DNA from: Indioceanicola profundi
GTDB lineage: Bacteria > Pseudomonadota > Alphaproteobacteria > Azospirillales > Azospirillaceae
DNA length: 64,000 nt
Direction of reading: 5' to 3'
Assembly (NCBI RefSeq): GCF_003568845.1
Contig: NZ_CP030126.1
Span: 1,081,001-1,145,000 of the forward strand
Shown here in pieces: positions 47,148 to 56,482 of this stretch. Position numbers and translations under genes: made by a program. The notes below the pieces were generated by a model. It ran no database searches, was not told the DNA's origin, and saw nothing but the letters and a program-made list of their open reading frames with translations. Every line of letters begins with the position of its first letter. Positions within the stretch are counted from its first letter, which is position 1.

Positions 47148-48590
47148 TCAGGTCTCAACCTGCGGGTCGTAACGCATGGGGCTCAGCCCGAAGGTCCAGG
47201 CAACTCCGGCATGGGCGCTCGTCGTGGATGGCGGCACACGCAGCCAGTAGGGCTTGAAGCTGCCATCCGGCTCCGGCGAGGAGTTGATGACGCGCACCAT
47301 CACCAACGGCTCCCCATCGAAATCATCGACCCGCCATAACTCGCCGGTTTTGTCCTGGGCGACGCGGCGTCCCATCTCCCGCATGATGCGTTCGGGCCCG
47401 TAGTGAGAGATCAGGGCACGGCGCACGCCGGGGTCCGGTTCCTGCCGGATCTGCAGTGCTGACAAGGTCTCCGGCGCGAACAGTATCTGCGGATCGGCAG
47501 GGAAGCGCCCCTCCACCGCGAACAGCAGGCTGCCGTCCTTCCATCTCACGGCCGGCCCGTCCATGTGGTGGAACCGTCCGCGCTCATCCAGATGGACCTC
47601 CACCGGCGGCTCCATGGCCACCGCGACCTTGGAGAAAGCCCAGATGCAGTCGACACGGAACACCATGTCGCTGAATGCAGCGAGCTTCTCCTGAAGTTTC
47701 AAGGTGTCGGGGGTCGAAATCCTGTTCGGGTCGGGCGCGACGCGGATCAGCCGATCCACCGCATAGAAGGCGACTGGCGTATCAAAGTTGGGCGGGCTGG
47801 CGGTCGCCAGCAGCCGGACATGGGAGGAGAGAAGCTCCGCCATCTCCAGCCCGTAGGGGCGGGGCCGGGTGCTCTCGCGCGCGCGGTCCAGCAAATGTCG
47901 GAAGGCATTCGACATCTTCGGCCCGACGGATCGCCCGAAGCGCGGCAGTTTCCGGAATCCGGGCTCGGGCGCAGGCGCAACCGCAAGCGCGATGGAGGCC
48001 GGAAGGGCCAGCAGCGCGCCAAGCGCCGCCAACGGAGGCAGCTCGCCGACGGCGCTTCCCAATGTGCCGATGAGGATGCAGCTCAATGCCACGATGACGG
48101 GAAGCGTATTCAGCTTCCAGTCCGGACGCGGCCGGGCGTTGGTAGCACCGGTCAGCACGATCGCGAATATCCAAGGCGCGATCAGCAGGAAACCCAGAAC
48201 GACCAACGCGCCCTGCGGAAGGTCGGTGACATCCGGCGACAGGCCTATGGCCGGACCGACAAAGCCAAGTGCCGCGGCAAGGCCTGCGATCCCCAGCAGC
48301 CCCCAAGCCCAGGCGCGTCTCCAACCCGACCGGGTCAGCACGGACTGGGCCTGACCGGGGCCGCCGACCCATATCACCTGCATCGGCGGGGCAAGCCCGG
48401 CGGCCTCGTAGCTGCGGGCGATGCTCCCCTCCGCGACGGCACGTTCGGCCTGGTCCAGGTCGGGATCGGCACGCCGCCGTATCCTGCGCCAGGTCAGACG
48501 CTCACGCCATTCCGCCAAGCTGGGCCAGACGGGGACAGCAGGGAGGACTTCGGGTCCGGCAGGCGCCGGACCCGGACCATCCGCCTCCAT
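47148..48590 (-). CDS. DUF6745-like membrane protein
   Basis: A 480-residue protein. The N-terminus has YEAAGLAPPMQVIWVGGPGQ, a segment common at the start of DUF6745 proteins. Four hydrophobic helices lie near 94-116, 127-148, 161-182 and 187-206. The C-terminal third carries the repeat-like LDERGRFHHMDGPAVRWKDG and ends LWRVDDFDGEPLVMVRVINS, PEPDGSFKPYWLRVP and AHAGVAWTFGLSP, characteristic of DUF6745. Function unknown. It is the second gene of an operon: the small partner ends 11 bp upstream, and GAGGAG overlaps that stop region. The membrane insert distinguishes it from the soluble members I recall. Confidence 0.75.
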   Translation of the reverse strand: MEADGPGPAPAGPEVLPAVPVWPSLAEWRERLTWRRIRRRADPDLDQAERAVAEGSIARSYEAAGLAPPMQVIWVGGPGQAQSVLTRSGWRRAWAWGLLGIAGLAAALGFVGPAIGLSPDVTDLPQGALVVLGFLLIAPWIFAIVLTGATNARPRPDWKLNTLPVIVALSCILIGTLGSAVGELPPLAALGALLALPASIALAVAPAPEPGFRKLPRFGRSVGPKMSNAFRHLLDRARESTRPRPYGLEMAELLSSHVRLLATASPPNFDTPVAFYAVDRLIRVAPDPNRISTPDTLKLQEKLAAFSDMVFRVDCIWAFSKVAVAMEPPVEVHLDERGRFHHMDGPAVRWKDGSLLFAVEGRFPADPQILFAPETLSALQIRQEPDPGVRRALISHYGPERIMREMGRRVAQDKTGELWRVDDFDGEPLVMVRVINSSPEPDGSFKPYWLRVPPSTTSAHAGVAWTFGLSPMRYDPQVET

Positions 48591-48601
48591 GAGCCGACTC
48601 C

Positions 48602-48973
48602 TCAGTCCGCAACGGCCCGCGGACGCGCCTTCGGCTCATATTCGCGCTGCCGCACGACCTCGTAGGTGCCGGGCTCAAGCGAGATCGGGCTGTGCTCCTC
48701 ATGGCTGAGCGCCACGGGCTCGCTGCCATGGACCTGGATGAAGCCGCGGCCGGAACCATCCTCGCGGAAGAACTGGACGCGCTCGCTCCAGATCGCGTGG
48801 GCATGGCCGGTGACTTCGCCATAGGCGAGGACGATCCGGCCATCATCCCGCGCCACCGGCGAGACATGGGTGGGAAGGGTATCGACGCCGACCAATAGGA
48901 CATCGCCCTGCCGGTACATACGGCTCTGTACCGCGACGCTCATGCCGGGGCGGGCAGGGGCGGTGACATTCAT
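48602..48973 (-). CDS. Small partner protein with YRQGDVLL motif
   Basis: A 123-residue soluble protein. Core residues are MYRQGDVLLVGVDTLP, RIVLAYGEVTGHAHAI, RGFIQVHGSEPVALSHEEH and PISLEPGTYEVVRQREYEPK. Similar proteins accompany DUF6745 genes in many bacteria, but I know of no demonstrated function. Conserved His residues in GHAHAI and SHEEH could bind metal. AAGGAGG precedes the ATG at 48973. It leads the two-gene unit with the DUF6745-like gene. Confidence 0.75.
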   Translation of the reverse strand: MNVTAPARPGMSVAVQSRMYRQGDVLLVGVDTLPTHVSPVARDDGRIVLAYGEVTGHAHAIWSERVQFFREDGSGRGFIQVHGSEPVALSHEEHSPISLEPGTYEVVRQREYEPKARPRAVAD

Positions 48974-49256
48974 AGCGGGCCTCCTTGCGACTGGCTGATC
49001 CCAGGAGCTGGGTGTTGCGCATGTTCCCGGCTCGGTCTTGCGGGCCGCAGCATGGCTGCCATTCCGTCGGGCCGGACGTATTCACAACACCTTGCAGAAG
49101 CTATCGTCGCCCGCTTCCCGCCGCTTCGCCTCTGGGCACGCGCGGTAGCCGGGGTGCAACCGGGTTAACCCCGCGACCACCATGGGATTGCACCCTTCCA
49201 CACCACCCCCCAGAAAGCGAATTCCGCAGCGGGAAGAACGACCGGAGATGCGGGAG

Positions 49257-50684
49257 TCATGCTGCCGCCCGCGGGGGCCGCGGCGGAGGCAGCGGCTCCT
49301 GCTCGGCTTGGTCCGACGGGCGGCGCAGCAGCGACAGGAAGCCATCCACCCAGGCGCCCACCGTATTGCGTCGCAGCCCCTCCATCATGACCTCCCAGCG
49401 CGCACGCCGTTCGGCGAGCGGCATGATCAACGCCCTGTGCAAGGCATCGGCTGTTTCCTCCATGTTCAGCGGATTGACCCGCAGCGCCCCGGTCAGTTCC
49501 TGCGCCGCCCCGGCAAAGCGGGACAGCACCAGCACGCCCGGATCGTCGGGGTTCTGGCTGGCGACGTATTCCTTGGCTACCAGGTTCATGCCGTCGCGCA
49601 GGGGCGTCACCAGCCCGACCCGTGCGGTCCTGTTGAACCCCGCCAGCAATTCCCGCCGGTGGGTCCGGCCGACATAGCGGATCGGTGTCCAGTCGAACTC
49701 GGCGAAGCGGCCGTTGATGCGTCCGGCCGCCTGCTCCAGTTCGCGCCGCAGGGCCTTGTACTGGGCCAGGGCGGACCGGGAAGGCGGGGCGATCTGCAGA
49801 AGGGTAACGTTGCCGCGATGCTCCGGCCTTGTCGCCAGCAGATGTTCGAATGCCGCCAATCTGTGGGGAAGGCCCTTGGAATAATCCAGCCGGTCCACGC
49901 CGATGATCAGCGACCTGCCGGCCAGGCTGTCCCTCAATCGCCGGGCCTCCTCGGACTCGGCCGCTTCAGTCGACAGGGTCTCCATGGTGGGCGTGTCGAT
50001 GCCGATCGGGAACGCGCCTGCGCGGAAGACGCGGCTGAAGGCAAGGATATGTCCGTCATCCGTTACCTCACCGCCTGCTTCCTCCCGGATATAGGACTGG
50101 AACGCGTGAAGGTCCCGGCGGGTCTGGAACCCGACCAGATCATAGGCCGCAAGCGCTTCCGTCAGCGCGGCATGTCCCGGCAGTGCGACAAGGACATCGG
50201 GGCTGGGCAGGGGGGTATGCAGGAAAAAGCCGATGCGGTTGCCGACGCCGAGCCGGCGAAGCTCCGAGGCCAGCGGGATCAGGTGATAATCATGCACCCA
50301 GATCACGTCATCCGGCTGTAGCAACGGCGCCAGCATGGCGGCCAGTCTGGCGTTCACGCGCAGATAGCCGTCGAACTCCTCCCGCACATAGCGAAGCAGA
50401 TCCAGGCGGTAGTGGAAGATGGGCCAGAGCGCGCCGTTGGCATAGCCCTCGTAATAAGGGCGATGATCCGAGTGGCCGAGATCGACCGTGGCATAGGTGA
50501 TGTCGTTGAGGGTGGTCAGCTTCGGTGCGGTGGATGTCGCCTCCGCCACCTGCCCGCTCCACCCGAACCAGAGCCCGCCCTTGGCCTGTAGCGCCTCGGT
50601 CAACGCGACCTCGAGACCGCCGGCGCGCCCCCCGCGGGAACTCGGCAGGCCGACACGATTGGACACCACGACGAGTCGGGACAT
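49257..50684 (-). CDS. otsA: Trehalose-6-phosphate synthase
   Basis: A 475-residue GT20 glycosyltransferase making trehalose 6-phosphate from UDP-glucose and glucose 6-phosphate. Features: LVVVSNRVGLPSSRGGRAGG at the start, VIWVHDYHLIPLASELRR, GVDRLDYSKGLPHRLAAFE, VTPLRDGMNLVAKEYVASQ and VLVLSRFAGAAQEL. The ATG at 50684 follows GGAG at 8 bp. No otsB is adjacent, so trehalose-phosphatase must be elsewhere. Trehalose gives osmotic and desiccation protection. Confidence 0.95.
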   Translation of the reverse strand: MSRLVVVSNRVGLPSSRGGRAGGLEVALTEALQAKGGLWFGWSGQVAEATSTAPKLTTLNDITYATVDLGHSDHRPYYEGYANGALWPIFHYRLDLLRYVREEFDGYLRVNARLAAMLAPLLQPDDVIWVHDYHLIPLASELRRLGVGNRIGFFLHTPLPSPDVLVALPGHAALTEALAAYDLVGFQTRRDLHAFQSYIREEAGGEVTDDGHILAFSRVFRAGAFPIGIDTPTMETLSTEAAESEEARRLRDSLAGRSLIIGVDRLDYSKGLPHRLAAFEHLLATRPEHRGNVTLLQIAPPSRSALAQYKALRRELEQAAGRINGRFAEFDWTPIRYVGRTHRRELLAGFNRTARVGLVTPLRDGMNLVAKEYVASQNPDDPGVLVLSRFAGAAQELTGALRVNPLNMEETADALHRALIMPLAERRARWEVMMEGLRRNTVGAWVDGFLSLLRRPSDQAEQEPLPPPRPPRAAA

Positions 50685-50952
50685 GCGCACACTCCATTCT
50701 GGACGCGGCAGTCCTCGATGCTGACGAACAAGCAAGCGCAGACAGCCGCCCTTTCGACCGCAATGCGGCCGTGCGAACCTCCATGTGCCTTAGCAGTAGA
50801 CAAAGAGAAGGGCCGGGATATCCGGCTCGGTTATAGTCCATGCTGCACGCATGAAATGTCAACCCGTACGTGGCAATACCAGCCGTAAGGGATGAAATCC
50901 TGGCGCGGAGCCTATGACGTGTGCCGGTATTTCGGGCGCATCCTCCGGATGT

Positions 50953-53154
50953 TCAGCGACGCTTCGGCCCGTACCGCTTACGCGCCGCACCGCGGAAACC
51001 TGCCTTCGGCGCCTTTTCCCTCCGGCGCCGGGCGGTTGAGGCCAGAATATCGGAGAGCCGGCTGCTGACTTCCGCCCGGCGCCTCTGCACTTCTGTGCGG
51101 TCGGGGAAGAGGGAGGGGAACTTGCGCGAGGCCCAGTAGTAGAGATCGCAGGTCCGCGACAGCTCCTCCAGCGACAGCCCGTCCAGCCGGTCGAAGCGCG
51201 CGGGAATGACGGTGCCGACGGGCACCGCTTCTCCCGTCTCCACCGCACGGGCCATGCGGTGGAAGAAGCGGGCATCGTTCTCCCTTTCCAGATCGGCAGG
51301 GATGAAGAGCAGGGCCAGCTTCTGCTCGAAGCTCATATCCCGGTCATCCAGGGCCTGGGCCAGTTGGCGCAGCGGGGCCAGATCGGCGACACGGAAGGGG
51401 GAGCCGGCTGTCTTTGCGGCGGCGAAGCAGTCCACCAGCAGGGACAGACTATGACTGCCGATGCGGCTGGCCAGCCTGTCCACCATGGCGCGGGTGGGCC
51501 GGACGGTGAGCTGGGTCTTCGGCCCGAATACCACGTCCGGGCGGTTCAGCAGCATGCGCAGGGCCTGCGGCGTGCCGCGCCCCACCACGCCGAACTCACC
51601 CATCTCATGATGGCCGAAGCGGCCGGCGCGGCCGGCGATCTGCTTCACCTCGGTGGATGTCAGTGGCCGTTGTTCCACGCCATCGAACTTCTCAAGCGCC
51701 GTGAACAGCACGCGGCGGACCGGCAGGTTCAGGCCCATGCCGATTGCATCGGTCGCCACCACCACGTCGGCCTCACCCGTCGCGAACCGCTCCGCCTCGC
51801 GGCGGCGCACATCGGGGGCCAGGGCGCCATAGATCACGGCGGCGGTCAGCCCACGGGCCAACACCGTGTCGCGCACGGAATGCACCTCCCTGCGGGAGAA
51901 GGCGATCAAGGCATCGCCCCTCTTAACGTCGCCCCATTCCAGCCGGTCTTCCATCAGGTGCAGCGGCTGCTTCCGCTCAAGCTCCACCACCTCCAGCTCC
52001 TCGCCCAGATGAGCGGCGGCTTTCTCGATCAGGGGCCGGGACTCGGGCGCGCCGAGCAGATAGACGGTGCGGGCCGGGGCACCCATCAGAGCCGCGGTCC
52101 AGGCCCAGCCGCGATCCTTGTCGGCCAGCATCTGCACCTCGTCGATCACCGCCACATCCACCGGATCGTCGGGATCGAGCATCTCGATGGTGGAGGCGAC
52201 ATGGCGGGCATCAGGAACCCTTATCTCCTCCTCGCCGGTCAGCAGGGTGCAGGGCGTGCCGTCCCGGTTCAGCCGGTCCATGATCTCCAGTGCCAGGAGA
52301 CGCAGCGGGGCGAGGTAGATGCCGGTCTCCGCCCGCTTCAGCGCCTCCATGGCCCGGTGGGTCTTGCCGGAATTGGTGGGGCCGATGACCAGGACCAGCT
52401 TGCGGTTCAGGGAGCGGGCAAGGGGGAAGAGCCGCTCGAACCGGGCGAAGTCGAACTCAGTGTTGACGTAGTCGCGTCCGCGGGCAATGGCGCGGTCGTG
52501 CCGCCAGGTCTCCTCCACTTCTACCCAGCGGCGCAGGATGTCGTTGGGCTGGTGGTTGGTGCGGGTTACCTTCCACAGTCGCTCGGCAAGGTTCTCGAAG
52601 GTCCAGCTGTCATCGGCGTCGCCCACCGTGTCCTGAAGCTTCCAGAGCCGCTGGGCCACATCGCCCAACGCCTGCTCCAGCCGCTGGTGAAGTTGCGGGT
52701 CGCCGGTCAGGCGTGTGCGAAGCTCCTCATCCTCCAGTCCGGACAGCTCATCGATATCCACCGTCCTGGATGCCTCAAGCCGGATCGGGCCGGGCATCCC
52801 CGGCCAGTCCAGCGCCTCCATCATCCGCACCTTCAGCCGGTCCCGCGCTTCGGCCACTGTCAGGGTCACGTCGGTGCCCTCAAGAGCGCGGCGGCCCTGT
52901 TCCAGGATCGCGGCACGGCGTTGCGCGCGGTCGATCTGCGCCTCGATCTCCCGGACCACGGACTCTCGCCGCTCCGCCGGCACCAGCAGGTCGCGCCGGC
53001 CCTTCGGCAGCGGCAGGCCCAGCGGCGCCAAGCCCAGCGCATCCGCATGCTCGATCCGGTCCAGCCCGACCTTCTCCAAGGTCAGAATTTCCGGATGATG
53101 GCGGGCGATGGAAAAGATCAGATCGGGGTCGGCGGTGAGGATGCTGTCGTCCAT
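50953..53154 (-). CDS. Suv3-like DExH RNA helicase
   Basis: A 733-residue helicase. Walker A is LVIGPTNSGKTHRAMEAL; motif Ia LAPLRLLALEIMDRL; motif II VAVIDEVQMLADKDRG (DEVQ); helicase C-terminal segments AVIYGALAPDVRRREAERF, VVVATDAIGMGLNLPVRRV and EVKQIAGRAGRFGHHE, as in mitochondrial Suv3 helicases, which partner polynucleotide phosphorylase-type nucleases. The N-terminal 270 residues are a helical domain. The basic C-terminal tail (RRRREKAPKAGFRGAARKR) may bind RNA. The ATG at 53154 is preferred over a longer in-frame reading. Confidence 0.9.
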   Translation of the reverse strand: MDDSILTADPDLIFSIARHHPEILTLEKVGLDRIEHADALGLAPLGLPLPKGRRDLLVPAERRESVVREIEAQIDRAQRRAAILEQGRRALEGTDVTLTVAEARDRLKVRMMEALDWPGMPGPIRLEASRTVDIDELSGLEDEELRTRLTGDPQLHQRLEQALGDVAQRLWKLQDTVGDADDSWTFENLAERLWKVTRTNHQPNDILRRWVEVEETWRHDRAIARGRDYVNTEFDFARFERLFPLARSLNRKLVLVIGPTNSGKTHRAMEALKRAETGIYLAPLRLLALEIMDRLNRDGTPCTLLTGEEEIRVPDARHVASTIEMLDPDDPVDVAVIDEVQMLADKDRGWAWTAALMGAPARTVYLLGAPESRPLIEKAAAHLGEELEVVELERKQPLHLMEDRLEWGDVKRGDALIAFSRREVHSVRDTVLARGLTAAVIYGALAPDVRRREAERFATGEADVVVATDAIGMGLNLPVRRVLFTALEKFDGVEQRPLTSTEVKQIAGRAGRFGHHEMGEFGVVGRGTPQALRMLLNRPDVVFGPKTQLTVRPTRAMVDRLASRIGSHSLSLLVDCFAAAKTAGSPFRVADLAPLRQLAQALDDRDMSFEQKLALLFIPADLERENDARFFHRMARAVETGEAVPVGTVIPARFDRLDGLSLEELSRTCDLYYWASRKFPSLFPDRTEVQRRRAEVSSRLSDILASTARRRREKAPKAGFRGAARKRYGPKRR

Positions 53155-53362
53155 CGGGGCAGGTCGGTCCTGTTCTTGTGGTCTGGCATCAGATGCACGC
53201 GGAATGGTGTTCCGCCAAGAGTAATGGTGCGGGCGATCCGATCCGGAAACGCGAGCCGGATATAGCAGACCGGCCTGATGGAACATCGGTGGCGGGCGTT
53301 AGTTCATGGCAAGCCCGCCGCCGATGGGGCGTCGGGTGACGGAATGCAGGCTGCAGGTGGCG

Positions 53363-55138
53363 GTGACAGCGGATCAGACAATCGTCTTCATCATCCTGGG
53401 GGGAACCCTGGGCCTGTTCATCTGGAACCGCTGGCGGTTCGATGTGGTGGCCCTCGTGGCGCTGCTGTCATCGGTCGTTCTGGGGGTTGTACCGGCGGAC
53501 GAAGCCTTCGCTGGCTTCTCTGACCCGGCGGTGGTGACCGTGGCGGCCGTGCTGGTGCTGAGCGCCGCCATCCGATCCTCGGGATTCCTGGACATGGCGC
53601 TCAAGCCGCTGCTGCCGCGGCTGACCCATCCTGACGTCCAGGTGTTCGTGCTGGCCGGCATGGTGGCGCTGCTGTCCGGCTTCATGAACAATGTCGGGGC
53701 GCTCGCGGTCTTTCTGCCCGTAGCCTTGCGCGTCGCACAGCGGACGGGGCGGAGCCCGGCCGCCCTGCTGATGCCGCTGTCCTTCGCCTCCCTTCTGGGC
53801 GGGCTCATCACCCTGATCGGGACGCCGCCGAACCTGCTGATCTCCGGCGTCCGGAGGGACATGCTTGGAGAAGGGTTCGGCATCTTCGACTTCGCGCCGG
53901 TGGGCATCGGAGTAACGCTGGCCGGTCTGGTCATCATCACCTTCGGCTGGCGGCTGATCCCCACCGACCGGCGCGGCCGAGGCGCGCCGGAGGACACGTT
54001 CCGGATCGAGGACTACACGACGGAGGTGCGCGTGCCGCCGACCAGCCCTTTCGTCGGTCGCACCGTGGCCGATCTGGAGGAGGAAGGGGAAGGCGACCTG
54101 ACCGTTTCGACCATCATCCGGGACCGGATGCGGGAATATGTGCCGCATGGGCACTGGATCATCCTGTCCGACGACATTCTGCTGCTGGAGGGTGATCCCA
54201 GCGTGGTGAAGCGCGTGGCCGATGCCGCGGAACTCGCCCTGGTCGGCGGGGAGGAGATTGCCGCCGACCCATCCGGCGGCGGCTATGGCGTGATGGAGGC
54301 CGTGGTCACCGACAGCTCCCCGATCATCGGCAGCTCGCCGGCGCAGCTTCAGCTTCGCCGTCGGCATGGGGTGAATCTGCTGGCCATCGGGCGGCGCGAC
54401 CGGACGGAAATTTCTCGTCTGAACCGGTCCAAGATCAGCGCCGGCGACAAGCTTGTGCTGCAAGGCCGGCTGGAGGGGATGCCGGAAACCCTCTCCACCC
54501 TGGGGCTTCTTCCGCTTGCGGAACGGAATCTGCGCCTCGGCCAGCCCCGCCATCTCTGGCTTCCCGCGGCGGTGACGGGCGCAGCGGTCATCGTGGCTAC
54601 GACCGGGCTGCTGCCGGTCAGCGTTACCTTCCTGGCGGCGGTGGTGGCGCTGGTCGTCAGCGGGACGCTGCCTCTGAAGGAAGCGTATGGGGCCGTGGAA
54701 TGGCCTGTGCTGATCCTTCTCGCCGCCCTGATCCCGGTCAGCGAGGCCCTGCAGACTACCGGCGGGACGGAGCTGCTGGCCGGAGCGCTGGCAGAAGGAA
54801 TGCGGGCATTGCCGCCGGTGGGGGCGCTGGCCCTCATCCTTGGCGCAACCATGCTGGTGACGCCGGTGCTGAACAACGCGGCGACCGTTCTGGTCATGGC
54901 CCCCATCGGGGTCGGGTTGGCCGGCCAGCTCGGCCTCAATCCCGATCCGTTCCTGATGGCAGTGGCCGTGGGGGCGTCCTGCGACTTCCTAACCCCTATC
55001 GGCCATCAGTCGAACACGCTGGTGATGAGCCCGGCCGGATACCGCTTCGGAGATTACTGGCGGCTGGGGTTGCCGGTGTCGCTGACCGTGCTTGCCGTGG
55101 CGGTGCCGCTGATCGCCTGGACATGGCCTTTGTCCTGA
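53363..55138 (+). CDS. SLC13-family permease with TrkA-C domains
   Basis: A 591-residue anion/dicarboxylate-type permease. The N-terminal half has several transmembrane helices, the conserved LLSGFMNNVGALAVFLPVAL and PLSFASLLGGLITLIGTPPN; residues about 200-390 contain two soluble TrkA-C (RCK-C) regulatory domains; the C-terminal half repeats the permease pattern (MLVTPVLNNAATVLVMAPIG, GASCDFLTPIGHQSNTLVM). The GTG at 53363, with AGG upstream, fits the family start; an ATG at 53306 is also in frame. Its 3' end overlaps the convergent antiporter gene by 85 bp. Confidence 0.85.
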   Translation: MTADQTIVFIILGGTLGLFIWNRWRFDVVALVALLSSVVLGVVPADEAFAGFSDPAVVTVAAVLVLSAAIRSSGFLDMALKPLLPRLTHPDVQVFVLAGMVALLSGFMNNVGALAVFLPVALRVAQRTGRSPAALLMPLSFASLLGGLITLIGTPPNLLISGVRRDMLGEGFGIFDFAPVGIGVTLAGLVIITFGWRLIPTDRRGRGAPEDTFRIEDYTTEVRVPPTSPFVGRTVADLEEEGEGDLTVSTIIRDRMREYVPHGHWIILSDDILLLEGDPSVVKRVADAAELALVGGEEIAADPSGGGYGVMEAVVTDSSPIIGSSPAQLQLRRRHGVNLLAIGRRDRTEISRLNRSKISAGDKLVLQGRLEGMPETLSTLGLLPLAERNLRLGQPRHLWLPAAVTGAAVIVATTGLLPVSVTFLAAVVALVVSGTLPLKEAYGAVEWPVLILLAALIPVSEALQTTGGTELLAGALAEGMRALPPVGALALILGATMLVTPVLNNAATVLVMAPIGVGLAGQLGLNPDPFLMAVAVGASCDFLTPIGHQSNTLVMSPAGYRFGDYWRLGLPVSLTVLAVAVPLIAWTWPLS

Positions 55139-56436
55139 GACTGCTTCGCCGTCAGCGGTTCGGGATCGACGCGGCGGCTGTAGCGGTCCATCAGGCGCAT
55201 GGTGGGCGTGACGGTGATCCCGTGCAGGACGATTGAAACCAGGATGACGAAACCCACCAGCGCCCAGAGCGGTGCTTCCTGCCCGCCCCAATCGGCCTCG
55301 TTGAAGGCGTAGGCCAGGTAGTACATCGACCCGACGCCTCGGATGCCGAAGAACCCGATGACGATGTTTTCAGGGAAGGGCCGGTTCAGCCCGATGAAGG
55401 ATATCCAGGTTGCGATCGGCCGGACCACGAACAGGATCAGCATCCCGGCCAGCACGCCCCACCAGGTGAGGGGGGCCAGCAGGCCATGCGCGACGGCGCC
55501 GCCGAACAGCAGCAGGACGAGCATCATGAACAGCCGCTCCAACTGCTCGGCGAACTCATGCAGACGGGCATGGTAGCGGTTGTTGCGCTCCGCCCGCCGG
55601 AAGGCGAGCGCCGTGATGAACACGGCCAGGAAGCCGTAGCCGTGCGCAAGCTCCGTCAGCCCGTAGGACAGAAGCGTCATGGCCAAGGCCAGGAATCCGT
55701 CGCCCGTCGCCGACAGCCTGGCCCGGTTCGGAAGGTGGAAGGTCAGGTATCCCAGAACCCGCCCGATGACCCAGCCGATCACGATGCCCGCCGCCAGCTT
55801 CCAGGCCACGTCCACCGCCAGCCAATGCAGGAACCAGGGTTGCCCCACCGCGGCGCCGGGCGGCCCATCCTCCGGCGTGGCGGTCCCGGCATAGAGCGCC
55901 AGAGCCAGGGCCAGATTGGTGAAGGGGAAGGCCAGGCCGTCATTCAGCCCGGCCTCCGACGTGAGGCTGAAGCGGACTTCATCCTCCCTGCCAGTCCCCG
56001 GCGGACCGACCTGGACGTCCGAGGCGAGAACAGGGTCCGTCGGGGCCAGGGCTGCGCCGAGCAGGACCGCGGCCCCGATCGACAATCCAAGGAAAGACCA
56101 GCCTATCGCCGCCATGGCGGCGATGCTGATCGGCATGGCTATGCCCAGCAGCCGCCAGGTGATCGTCCAGCTTCGCCAGCCCAGAGGCCGGTCCAGTTTC
56201 AGCCCGCTGCCCATCAGGGCCACGATGACCAGCAGCTCCGTCATGCGCTCCGTCACATGGGGGTAGCGCATAGGATGCGGTTGATCCGCGGGAAAGACAT
56301 AAGCGAAGAGCAGATAGCCGATACCGACGCAGAAGATCGGCAATGACAGCGGCAGCTCGCGCAGCAGCATGGGAAGCCATGCCACCAGCAGGATCAGCAG
56401 CCCCGCCCCGACGAGTACGAGGATATAGGGGTCCAT
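55054..56436 (-). CDS. CPA1-type cation:proton antiporter
   Basis: A 460-residue membrane transporter with about a dozen hydrophobic segments. The substrate-binding pattern is AAVLLGAALAPTDPVLASDV and SLTSEAGLNDGLAFPFTNLA, typical of CPA1 antiporters, and IGFFGIRGVGSMYYLAYAFN is the later conserved helix. Exchange is probably Na+ or K+ for H+. The last 28 residues are encoded inside the overlap with the SLC13 gene and look unlike a membrane segment (RYSRRVDPEPLTAKQSQD). Confidence 0.9.
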   Translation of the reverse strand: MDPYILVLVGAGLLILLVAWLPMLLRELPLSLPIFCVGIGYLLFAYVFPADQPHPMRYPHVTERMTELLVIVALMGSGLKLDRPLGWRSWTITWRLLGIAMPISIAAMAAIGWSFLGLSIGAAVLLGAALAPTDPVLASDVQVGPPGTGREDEVRFSLTSEAGLNDGLAFPFTNLALALALYAGTATPEDGPPGAAVGQPWFLHWLAVDVAWKLAAGIVIGWVIGRVLGYLTFHLPNRARLSATGDGFLALAMTLLSYGLTELAHGYGFLAVFITALAFRRAERNNRYHARLHEFAEQLERLFMMLVLLLFGGAVAHGLLAPLTWWGVLAGMLILFVVRPIATWISFIGLNRPFPENIVIGFFGIRGVGSMYYLAYAFNEADWGGQEAPLWALVGFVILVSIVLHGITVTPTMRLMDRYSRRVDPEPLTAKQSQDKGHVQAISGTATASTVSDTGNPSRQ

Positions 56437-56482
56437 TCAGTCTTCTTCAGCACCGGATTCGCGGGGGCGGGGCAATTATTGC

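Noticed and set aside
51259-53265. 668-codon plus-strand frame opposite the helicase
   Set aside because: Shadow frame with Gln/His/Gly-rich translation.
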